Origin: Sulfurimonas sp. HSL-3221
Lineage (GTDB): Bacteria > Campylobacterota > Campylobacteria > Campylobacterales > Sulfurimonadaceae
Reading direction: 5' to 3'
Assembly: GCF_021044585.1 (NCBI RefSeq)
Contig: NZ_CP087998.1
Coordinates: 1,488,001-1,552,000, forward strand
Length of the DNA stretch: 64,000 nt
A program made the translations under genes and the position numbers. Numbering within the stretch: the first letter of the stretch is position 1; the number at the start of each line of letters is the position of its first letter. Under the pieces are notes generated by a model. It made no database searches, had not been told where the DNA came from, and saw nothing but the letters and a program-made list of their open reading frames with translations. This document shows positions 33,395-40,523 of the stretch, piece after piece.

Positions 33395-33559
33395 TTTAAA
33401 AGCGCACTAATGCCTATGCTCTATGCAAAAACGGTTCCGTACTATTACGGAAAACATCCACAGGGGCATGTGAACATACAAGACGAGTGGATCACGGTTC
33501 CAGATATGGAGAAGGTACGCAAAAAGCTTGCGGAGCGGGAAGCGGCAGCCCAGCAATAA
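33395..33559 (+). pseudogene. Relic: SOD-like fragment joined to a thioredoxin tail
   Basis: The frame ending at 33559 first reads ALMPMLYAKTVPYYYGKH then PQGHVN, aligning with sodB residues ALEPMISAETIQYHYGKH and HQGYVN. It then runs into DMEKVRKKLAEREAAAQQ-stop, aligning with the end of the 34.8-kb thioredoxin (DMDMVRETIAKQEAAAQQ-stop). Nothing between these parts matches. Upstream sequence to 33236 is open but unlike any gene I know. I read it as a mosaic of gene remnants, not a functional protein. The dispersed element C1 begins 26 bp later. Confidence 0.6.
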
Positions 33560-33585
33560 ACTTCGCGGCGCCCACTAAACAAATT

Positions 33586-33897
33586 AGCTTCGATACATCG
33601 AAGCGCATTCAATCAAATCAGGAATTGGCCTTGAGCGCTCTTTGTAAGCCATCCCGGAGGCATAAAGCCGGGAGGGATGAGCGATTCGCGAAAGGCCGCT
33701 TTTTGTGCTACTTTTTCTAAAAAAGTGGCAAAGAGATAGGCCCCTCATTCTTTTCTTTTTCATAAGAAAAGAACCAAAAGAAAATCGTCGTTGCGCGAAT
33801 CGCACGCTGCTCCCGGCTTTGTGCCTCCGCAGCGGCTTTCAAGGCACGCTTAACGACAGGTCGCCTATTGATTTATGCGCTTCGATGGATCGAAGCT
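33586..33897 (+). repeat. Dispersed element copy C1 (full length)
   Basis: A 312-bp full copy. Module 1 has ATCCC / GGGAT; module 2 has GCTGC / GCAGC with the outer GTCGTT / AACGAC stem. The end hairpins are AGCTTCGATACATCGAAGC (left) and GCTTCGATGGATCGAAGC (right). It is followed after 14 bp by a second copy. Confidence 0.93.
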
Positions 33898-33911
33898 AGT
33901 AAAAGAAAGAG

Positions 33912-34219
33912 AGCTTCGACACGTCGAAGCGCATTCAATCAATTGAAGGTTGGCCTTGAGCGCTCTTTGTAAGCCATCCCGGAGGCATAAAGCCGGGAGG
34001 GATGAGCGATTCGCGAAAGGCCGCTTTTTGCGCTACTTTTTCTAAAAAAGTGGCATAAACATTCTTCTCTATCTTTTCTTTTTACAAAGAAAAGAACCAA
34101 AAGAAAATCGTCGTTGCGCGAATCGCTCGCTGCTCCCGGCTTTGGGCCTCCGCAGCGGCTTTCAAGGCACGCTTAACGACAGGTCGCCTATTGATTTATG
34201 CGCTTCGGGAACCGAAGCT
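33912..34219 (+). repeat. Dispersed element copy C2 (full length, cleanest)
   Basis: A 308-bp copy. Module 1 spans 33952-34022: outer stem GGCCTT / AAGGCC (33952-33957 with 34017-34022), inner stem ATCCC / GGGAT (33976-33980 with 33999-34003). Hairpins in the centre: ACTTTTT / AAAAAGT (34035-34051) and TCTTTTCTTT / AAAGAAAAGA (34072-34095). Module 2, inverted, spans 34110-34180: GTCGTT / AACGAC outer, GCTGC / GCAGC inner. C1 and C2 are joined by AGTAAAAGAAAGAG. Confidence 0.94.
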
Positions 34220-34279
34220 AATCTGAGAGTATAAAGAGCCTGGTCGCAACAGAAGGTACGCATCAAATGAGCATACCCA

Positions 34280-34588
34280 CTACTCCTCTTCATCAACCTC
34301 GTAATCGACAACATGCATCTCTTCTGTGTTGTCTTTTATGAAGTTAAGCACTTCCAGGCTCTCCGGTTCGACCTTGTACCACATCAGGTGCTCCTTCGTC
34401 TTAAAGGTCGCGTAGAGGCACAGGTCATACGAGTGCGCCCCGTGGTTAAAGTCCAGCCCCACCTGCATCGTCTGCAGCCACTCCACCTTTTCGGGCAGCC
34501 CTTCAAGCATCTCTTTGGCTTTGACCATGTTGGCCATCTTGCTCAGTTCGTGTTTGAACTTATACATTTCAACGTGTACTATCATCAT
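34280..34588 (-). CDS. Dabb-type stress-responsive A/B barrel protein
   Basis: A 102-residue ferredoxin-fold dimeric alpha/beta-barrel protein (Dabb, stress-responsive A/B barrel). It shows VHVEMYKFKHE at the start, VEWLQTMQVGLDFNHGAHSYDL in the middle and ATFKTKEHLMWYKVEPESL near the end, all typical of this fold. No cofactor can be assigned. It is convergent with the relic and the repeat pair. Confidence 0.85.
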   Translation of the reverse strand: MMIVHVEMYKFKHELSKMANMVKAKEMLEGLPEKVEWLQTMQVGLDFNHGAHSYDLCLYATFKTKEHLMWYKVEPESLEVLNFIKDNTEEMHVVDYEVDEEE

Positions 34589-34763
34589 TCACCTCGCTTA
34601 GAAAAAATCTGCTATCAACACAATGAACAGTCTGCATCATCCATTAGCTGCCGGCCGAGTTGCAAAATTTATACATGCAGGGGGTATTTCACCACAAAAA
34701 CTCCCCTAAAATCACCCCTTGAATCTAATTTGCATAGCAGCGTAAAACAACCAAGGAGAAAGA

Positions 34764-35138
34764 ATGGCACTAATGGCACTAACAGAGGAGAACTTTGAGA
34801 AGACAATCGCGGACAATGAAATCGTTATCATCGATTTCTGGGCAACATGGTGCGGCCCCTGCAAGCAGTACGGACCCATATTTGAACGCATCGCGGAGAA
34901 CGTGACCGACATCACCTTCGCCAAGATCAACACGGACGAGCAGCAGCAACTCGCCGCGCAGTTCCAGATCCGCTCTATCCCGACAACGGTGGTCATGAAA
35001 GACGAAATTGTCGTGTTCCAGCAGGAGGGGGTTCTCTTCCACGAGAAGCTGCTGGATATCGCGGAGAAGGCGCAGGCGCTCGACATGGACATGGTCCGTG
35101 AAACAATTGCAAAGCAGGAAGCGGCCGCGCAGCAATAA
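34764..35138 (+). CDS. Thioredoxin-like protein (WCGPC)
   Basis: A 124-residue thioredoxin. Active site WCGPC in DFWATWCGPCKQYG, cis-Pro in RSIPTTVVMKDE. Its C-terminus carries an extra helix ending AKQEAAAQQ. AAGGAGA is eight bases before the ATG. It is the intact relative of the truncated gene at 27.3 kb; both start MAL(M/L)ALT(D/E)ENF. It serves as a thiol reductant in the cytoplasm. The main trxA may be elsewhere. Confidence 0.95.
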   Translation: MALMALTEENFEKTIADNEIVIIDFWATWCGPCKQYGPIFERIAENVTDITFAKINTDEQQQLAAQFQIRSIPTTVVMKDEIVVFQQEGVLFHEKLLDIAEKAQALDMDMVRETIAKQEAAAQQ

Positions 35139-35164
35139 GCCTCAAGGCTCCCATATCACATATC

Positions 35165-35473
35165 AGCTTCGACTCGTCGAAGCGCATAAATCAATAGGCG
35201 ACCTGTCGTTAAGCGTGCCTTGAAAGCCGCCCTGAAGGCATAAAGCCGAGAAAGGGCGAGCGATTCGCGCAACGACGATTTTCTTTTGTTTCTTTTCTTT
35301 GTAAAAAGAAAAGATAGAGAAGAATGTTTATGCCACTTTTTTAGAAAAAGTAGCGCAAAAAGCGGCCTTTCGCGAATCGCTCACCCCTCCCGGCTTTATG
35401 CCTCCGGGATGGCTTTCAAAGAGCGCTCAAGGCCAATTGCCAATTTATTGAATGCGCTTCGGGGACCGAAGCT
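35165..35473 (-). repeat. Dispersed element copy D (inverted)
   Basis: A 309-bp full copy in the inverted orientation, between the thioredoxin and clpS genes. Module 2 here has an inner stem GCCCT / AGGGC (not GCTGC / GCAGC) under the module-2 outer stem GTCGTT / AACGAC, a mix that still pairs. Module 1 has ATCCC / GGGGT (one wobble pair). Confidence 0.92.
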
Positions 35474-35525
35474 AATTTAGGGGGATGAAATCCCTTTGCA
35501 TCTTTTAATATGCTAGACTTCCGCC

Positions 35526-35819
35526 ATGTCAACACAACTCGAAAGCAAGACCGAACTCGCCACCAGCGAACCGAAAATGTTCGCCGTTTTCATGCTCAAT
35601 GACGACTATACGACCTGGGAGTTCTGCATCAAGATCATCAACGCCGTGTTCCACAAAACCATCGCGGAAGCGGACGCCATCACCCACGACATCCACACCA
35701 AGGGCAAGGGCCTGTGCGGCATCTACACATACGAAATCGCAGAGACAAAGGCGTTTATGGTTCGGGAGCAGGCCCGCAAAGAGGGATTTCCCATGCGCTG
35801 TTCGGTTGAAGAACAATAA
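35526..35819 (+). CDS. clpS: ClpS adaptor protein
   Basis: A 97-residue ClpS, the adaptor that hands N-end-rule substrates to ClpAP. The conserved core is MLNDDYTTWEFCIKIINAVF (LNDDYT with the Asn/Asp pair for N-degron binding), then the IHTKGKGLCGIYTYEIAETK region with HxxG-like contacts. The usual M/Thr-rich loop is present. A short N-terminal tail of about 17 residues precedes the core. It is not adjacent to clpA here. Confidence 0.93.
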   Translation: MSTQLESKTELATSEPKMFAVFMLNDDYTTWEFCIKIINAVFHKTIAEADAITHDIHTKGKGLCGIYTYEIAETKAFMVREQARKEGFPMRCSVEEQ

Positions 35820-35894
35820 GGGCTTTTATTTAATCTATGTTCTGAGCAAAGCTAAACTTGTTAGCGAATTGAGAAATGTTATGTCAATCTAATT

Positions 35895-35993
35895 GGAGCA
35901 TTTTTTCCAAACTTAAAATAGAGAGTTTTCTCTACCAGATTATGATATTTATTTTCCACTATATACTAGATCTGCTATTTCGAAAAATGCTCC
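35895..35993. repeat. Inverted repeat at the left edge of the AT-rich island
   Basis: GGAGCATTTTT (35895-35905) and AAAAATGCTCC (35983-35993) are perfect 11-bp inverted arms with 77 bp between. They lie in the AT-rich gap between clpS and the methyltransferase gene. The 297-bp gap has no gene that I can support; the arms may be a protein-binding site or a mobile-element edge. Confidence 0.5.
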
Positions 35994-36116
35994 GTTGATT
36001 CTCACCTACCCAATAACCTTCATAAAATCATTCAATGTCAACACTCCCTTTCTCCCTAATAAAGTTGTCATAGTGTAATATTGAATTTCAACAATAATAG
36101 TTTTCAAGGTTAATGA

Positions 36117-36968
36117 TTGTTTTATTCACCTCTTAGATATCCTGGTGGGAAAGGAAAGCTTTCCAATTGGGTAGCTAATTTCATGCGTCATAATAATATC
36201 AGTGGAGGTGTATATATAGAACCTTACGCTGGAGGGGCAGCAGTAGCACTATATTTATTATTACAAGAGTATGTTGATCATATCGTCATCAATGATGCAG
36301 ATCCAGTGATTTATAGTTTTTGGTGGTCAGTCATCAATGAAACAGATGCTTTAACTACTTTAATTAGGGATACACCAGTGACCATAAAAGAACGGGAAAA
36401 GCAACTCAAAATCATAAATAATACAGACGAACATTCACTTCTTGAAGTTGGTTTCGCAACATTTTTTCTCAATAGAACAAACCGTTCAGGTATTTTAAAA
36501 GCAGGTGTAATTGGTGGTAATCAACAAGATGGAAAATACAAAATCGATGCACGATACAATAAAGAGAATTTAATTGCTCGCATTCAATTAATTGCAAAAT
36601 ACAAAAACAGAATTACATTATTCAATCTTGATGCAATTGAACTACTTAAAGAACCACCAATTAGAGGTTTTAAAAATTCTCTAATTTATTTAGATCCTCC
36701 ATATTTTAAAAAAGGATCACAACTTTATAGAAACTTTTATAATCCAAGTGACCATGCAGCCATTAGAGATTCAATTAAAAAGTTAACCTCACCTTGGATC
36801 ATAACCTATGATAATTGCGATGAGATCAATCAATTATATTCAGATTTTCCGCAAGAAACTTTTTCTATAACCTACTCTACACATATGTCAAGAAACAAAG
36901 GCTCTGAAGTTCTTATTTATAATCCCAATTTACAACTTCAAAATATCCCTTTAAAACAAACGGCTTGA
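36117..36968 (+). CDS. Adenine-specific DNA methyltransferase (Dam/D12 class)
   Basis: A 283-residue N6-adenine methyltransferase of the D12/Dam family. SAM motif I is EPYAGGAAVALYLL, catalytic motif IV is DPPYF in IYLDPPYFKKG, and the start SPLRYPGGKGKL is the family N-terminus. The start is TTG at 36117, preceded by AAGG; the ATG at 36113 is out of frame. Base composition is AT-rich, unlike the flanks, a sign of recent transfer. It converges on the ParB-domain gene with 2 bp between stops. No recognisable restriction nuclease is adjacent, so it is either an orphan methylase or part of a pair with the next gene. Confidence 0.93.
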   Translation: MFYSPLRYPGGKGKLSNWVANFMRHNNISGGVYIEPYAGGAAVALYLLLQEYVDHIVINDADPVIYSFWWSVINETDALTTLIRDTPVTIKEREKQLKIINNTDEHSLLEVGFATFFLNRTNRSGILKAGVIGGNQQDGKYKIDARYNKENLIARIQLIAKYKNRITLFNLDAIELLKEPPIRGFKNSLIYLDPPYFKKGSQLYRNFYNPSDHAAIRDSIKKLTSPWIITYDNCDEINQLYSDFPQETFSITYSTHMSRNKGSEVLIYNPNLQLQNIPLKQTA

Positions 36969-36970
36969 AT

Positions 36971-38371
36971 TCAACCTTCTAAACATACTTTTAAAAACGG
37001 GTAAAGTTCATCCCATAAAGTATTAATAGATTGTTTGGAAGGATGAAAGTTTTTTGAGTGCAAATATTTTTGCAGAGATGTAAATGATAAAAATTGGTCG
37101 TCATTTGCCAAGTGTGTAATTCTCTTTTCCAATTCAGCATCAATCTTATTACGTTGGTGCATGTGTTCCGCAGCTTTAGTACATTTCACAGCTAAACCAC
37201 CACCACCTGAAGAATTCTTGCTACGGTATTCTTCTACAGCCATTTCGGTGAAAGCACGGATTAAAAATGTGGCGGCTATTGGAGTCCCTTTGCTGCCATC
37301 AAGTTGAATTTTCTTCAATTCTACATATATATTATTTAGCTTGTCAGAATGTCCATCAAAATTAAATCGGTGTCTGACAGCATTTACAACTGTTTTTCTA
37401 TCCCATGTAGGTTTAGTTGGTGAGCTTGATTTTGACAAGATTTTCGCACTAGAAGGAGTGCTGTCGTCATCTAGTTTTTCCTGAGGAAATGTCGTTTGGG
37501 TCAATTTATTTTCGTTTTCGCTAGATAGAGAAGCCTTATCATCTTTTGCTCTGAAAGAACGTGGTAGAGTTGATGGAAGCAAATTATATAACTCAAAAAG
37601 CTTCTTTAAATATGTTTCTTGCTGAGATGGATCAAACACGTCTTTGGTTTTAATCTCTTGATCTCGTATTTCCGACAATATGGTATCTAGCATCTTCACA
37701 CGACCATCTGATTTATTAGTCCAAGCGATTTTTCCATCATCAAAGGTAATACCAATTTTCATTAGTCTATCTTTATTTATTAACCTAGTTAAAACAGTTA
37801 TTGGATACTCGTCATTAAAAATAAAACCATGATTTTTTTGGGCAAAAACAACAAGTTGTGCGGCCAGTAGATTGTCATCAGAGATTTTCCGGTCTATTGC
37901 AAACATTGCCTGAGCCATTGCAGTCCAACTTTTTTGACCAATACCTTCATTTTCACCAGTATGAGTTAATTTCATGTGATCATAAATGGCATCTAAATCA
38001 TTAGATTTAAACACAGATACAGTCTCAAATATATCGCCATTATCTGAAGTTTTTTTCGCCAATACATCTATTTTTGCAGCCAATGAATGTTGTTTTGCCA
38101 ATGAAGGATTGGATAATAACTTCAAAGCAGTAGTACGACGGTTTCCATCCATCACAGTTAACCGATTTTCATCATCCTGATAAACAACAATTGGTGAAAT
38201 ACCAAGTCCATTTATTGCAATATCCTCAACCAGATTTATAAAATTTTTGCTATTCAATATTGCTTCAATACATTCACTCTGATCGTTTTTATGTCCAATT
38301 CTTGGGTTTGCCAAATCAAGTTTTAAATCACTAAGGTCTTCTAAACTTGACTTAAAAGATTCGTATCTCAT
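36971..38371 (-). CDS. ParB-like domain protein, unknown
   Basis: A 466-residue protein. Residues about 14-110 form a ParB/Srx-type fold: LDLANPRIGH near the start, NGLGISPIVVYQDDENRLTV, and the box DGNRRTTALKLL, the ParB box II. The rest (about 110-466) is helical with a Ser/Thr/Lys-rich linker (about 285-325) and no motif that I recognise. It is AT-rich like the convergent methyltransferase gene. It could be a DNA-modification-associated factor or defence component; ParB-fold domains are also nuclease or CTP-binding. That is inference. Confidence 0.8.
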   Translation of the reverse strand: MRYESFKSSLEDLSDLKLDLANPRIGHKNDQSECIEAILNSKNFINLVEDIAINGLGISPIVVYQDDENRLTVMDGNRRTTALKLLSNPSLAKQHSLAAKIDVLAKKTSDNGDIFETVSVFKSNDLDAIYDHMKLTHTGENEGIGQKSWTAMAQAMFAIDRKISDDNLLAAQLVVFAQKNHGFIFNDEYPITVLTRLINKDRLMKIGITFDDGKIAWTNKSDGRVKMLDTILSEIRDQEIKTKDVFDPSQQETYLKKLFELYNLLPSTLPRSFRAKDDKASLSSENENKLTQTTFPQEKLDDDSTPSSAKILSKSSSPTKPTWDRKTVVNAVRHRFNFDGHSDKLNNIYVELKKIQLDGSKGTPIAATFLIRAFTEMAVEEYRSKNSSGGGGLAVKCTKAAEHMHQRNKIDAELEKRITHLANDDQFLSFTSLQKYLHSKNFHPSKQSINTLWDELYPFLKVCLEG

Positions 38372-38541
38372 CGCATTATTCCCTTCTGAATAAATATTGA
38401 TTTGTGAATTTTAGTTTTAATGTGTATTTGTATTCTTATTATAATGTTTGAAGATTAAATTTGAATCCAGACACAAAAAAACAAAGCCAAACTATTAATA
38501 AGATTGAAAAAATGAGAATGAGGATAGTGTTCTATTACTAA

Positions 38542-38556
38542 CCGAATAATATTCGG
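38542..38556. promoter_or_regulatory. 15-bp palindrome CCGAATA-A-TATTCGG
   Basis: A perfect palindrome in the 300-bp AT-rich gap between the ParB-domain and TauE genes. A/T-rich sequence on both sides. It could be a repressor operator for the ParB-domain gene (170 bp from its start) or TauE (130 bp). No other features seen in this gap. Confidence 0.45.
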
Positions 38557-38671
38557 ATATATACATAAAATATATTTTGAATAAATACTATCTCATTCAT
38601 AAAAGCTAGTGAAAAAAAAATTGATCATAGCGCTTCAGCTAGATGAAACAAAAAAGGCATCGCATACGCTC

Positions 38672-39424
38672 ATGGAAATCTCGATCGAAATGCTCATGTT
38701 CCTATTTGCCGCATCCATCGTCGCCGGCACGATGGACACGATGGTCGGGGGCGGCGGGCTCATTACCCTGCCCTCGCTGATGCTCACGGGCCTGTCGCCC
38801 ATCAACGCGCTGGGCACGAACAAGCTGCAGGGGTGCATCGGCACGGGGACGGCCACCTTTCTGCTGCTCAAGCGATCCAAAATAAGGTGGCGGCACATTA
38901 GGCCCCTCTTTATTGCCGCCTTTGTCGGTTCGGTCATAGGCACCGTAGCCGTGCAGTTTATCAGCCAGCACTCTTTGTCGCTGGTCATCCCCGTCGTGCT
39001 CGTGCTGATCATCGGCTATTTTCTGCTCTACAATCCCAGCAAAGCAAAAAATTTCAGCATCAAGGTAGGTGCGAAAAAGTTCACCTGGCTCGTCATTCCC
39101 GGCATCGGTTTTTACGACGGCATGTTCGGCCCCGGGACGGGCTCCTTCTTCAGCTTTGCGAACGTGCTGCTGCGGCGCGCGAAACTGGTGGCAGCAACCG
39201 CCACGGCCAAGCCGCTCAACTTTGCCACCAACGTTTCGTCCCTCTTGGTCTTCATCCTCTTCGGCAACGTCGTCTGGCACGTGGGACTGATTATGATGCT
39301 GGGCCAGGCCATCGGCGCCTGGCTGGGGGTGCATTTGCTTTACAAGATCAACCCGCAGTACCTGCGCGCCTTCGTCATCGCCGTCTGTCTGCTGATGCTC
39401 GCTAAGTACATCGCTTCCTCTTGA
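38672..39424 (+). CDS. TauE/SafE-family sulfite or anion exporter
   Basis: A 250-residue membrane protein of the TauE/SafE (DUF81) family, which moves sulfite or organosulfur anions. Two repeat halves are visible, with GGGGLITLPSLMLTGLSPI and PLNFATNVSSLLVF at the typical places, and GFYDGMFGPGTGSFFSF as the second signature. At least seven hydrophobic segments. I start at ATG 38672, where homologous proteins begin; a GTG at 38609 would add 21 AT-rich-coded residues unlike the family. The GC content rises sharply here, so this marks the right edge of the AT-rich island. Confidence 0.88.
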   Translation: MEISIEMLMFLFAASIVAGTMDTMVGGGGLITLPSLMLTGLSPINALGTNKLQGCIGTGTATFLLLKRSKIRWRHIRPLFIAAFVGSVIGTVAVQFISQHSLSLVIPVVLVLIIGYFLLYNPSKAKNFSIKVGAKKFTWLVIPGIGFYDGMFGPGTGSFFSFANVLLRRAKLVAATATAKPLNFATNVSSLLVFILFGNVVWHVGLIMMLGQAIGAWLGVHLLYKINPQYLRAFVIAVCLLMLAKYIASS

Positions 39425-39583
39425 TGTTCTGACCCTCACTGGCAGCATTACTTTCAAACCCTTTCGTTCCCCATTGTCACTTTTTGCTACAATCAGTGAA
39501 GGAGTAAAAAACATTGTCGTCCGGATGCAATACCCCTCCGGATTAATCGCAGCATATCTGCATTAGCAAGCAAGGAGAGCGCG

Positions 39584-39934
39584 ATGGAACATGTTCAAGA
39601 AGTTTTGAAAACCTCCCTGGAGGAGCTTGAAAGGGTGCTGAGCACCAAAACGGTCGTCGGGGAGCCCTTCGTCATCGAAGGCAACACCCTCATCCCCCTT
39701 ATCAGCATCGGGTTCGGGTTCGGTGCCGGCGGCAACATCAGCGGCAAAAAAAGCGGTGACGGACAGGGCGCCGGCACGGGCGGCGGTGGCGGCATCCGGC
39801 CGGTGGCCCTCGTCATCATCAACAAGGAGGGCGTCAGGGTCGAACCCATCAAGAGCGGGATGGCCGGCGTCTTCGAACACCTCGGCGACACCCTCGCCAA
39901 GGCGATGAAGGAGAAAGAGGACGACGACGAGTAG
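39584..39934 (+). CDS. GerW/YtfJ-family protein
   Basis: A 116-residue protein of the GerW (YtfJ) family. Conserved features are VVGEPFVIEGNTLIPLISIGF, the Gly-rich GFGFGAGGN and GTGGGGGIRPVALVIIN, and a C-terminal amphipathic helix. GerW is known as a spore germination or sporulation protein in Bacillus, but the family is widespread in non-sporulating bacteria and its role there is unclear. It precedes the DUF2953 gene by 10 bp, the partner order known from Bacillus (ytfI-ytfJ). Confidence 0.9.
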   Translation: MEHVQEVLKTSLEELERVLSTKTVVGEPFVIEGNTLIPLISIGFGFGAGGNISGKKSGDGQGAGTGGGGGIRPVALVIINKEGVRVEPIKSGMAGVFEHLGDTLAKAMKEKEDDDE

Positions 39935-39944
39935 CAGCTGAACC

Positions 39945-40466
39945 ATGCTAGTAGTTCTCTATCTCATCGCCTTTCTGCTCCTGTTCCTGCTCGCGTTGCT
40001 CGCCACTCCCGTCGAGCTGAGCCTGCAGCTGGAAAAGGAGGAGACCTTCGACTACAGGGCCCGGCTGCACTGGTGTTTCGGGCTGGTCTCCGTAGACCTT
40101 ACCGGGCTGGCAAAGAAGGCGGCCACAGTGAAAAAAGCAAAACGCAAAAAGCGCAAAACGCAACCCTCGAAGTTCCCGGGCGGGAGTGTGTCAGCTCAGA
40201 GCGTCACCCGGCTTCTGCGGGGGCTGCGGCGCAGCCTGCAGGTCAGGGAGCTCAGCCTTCACGGCCGTATCGGCCTGGGCGACCCGGCCTGTACCGGGAT
40301 GCTGATGGGTCTCTTGCAACCGCTCCTGCTGCCCGCGCGGCAGATGAGCCTCGTCGCGGATTACGAGGAGGCCGTCTTCGAAGGGCGCTTCAGCGCAAGG
40401 GTCCGCCTTGTCCCGCTGCGAATCTTCGGCGTTTTGCTGCGCTTTTTCTTTGCGGGAAGGCGCTAG
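39945..40466 (+). CDS. DUF2953-family protein
   Basis: A 173-residue protein with one N-terminal membrane anchor (LVVLYLIAFLLLFLLALLA), a Lys/Arg-rich linker (about 63-75, AKRKKRKT) and a C-terminal DUF2953-type domain with SLHGRIGLGDPACTGMLMGLL, a recognised signature, and MSLVADYEEAVFEGRFSARV. Its gene always tends to sit beside gerW/ytfJ. Function unknown; it probably anchors or assists the GerW protein at the inner membrane. Confidence 0.85.
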   Translation: MLVVLYLIAFLLLFLLALLATPVELSLQLEKEETFDYRARLHWCFGLVSVDLTGLAKKAATVKKAKRKKRKTQPSKFPGGSVSAQSVTRLLRGLRRSLQVRELSLHGRIGLGDPACTGMLMGLLQPLLLPARQMSLVADYEEAVFEGRFSARVRLVPLRIFGVLLRFFFAGRR

Positions 40467-40523
40467 GATGATCACTGCGGCAGGGTGACCGTCCGCGACA
40501 CCGACAGACGAAAGGAGAATCCA

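Noticed and set aside
33705-33899. Short frames inside the dispersed repeats (for example reading PKENRRCANR)
   Set aside because: They arise from the repeat sequence, appear in all copies in varied lengths without a ribosome site, and follow the stems; not supported as genes.
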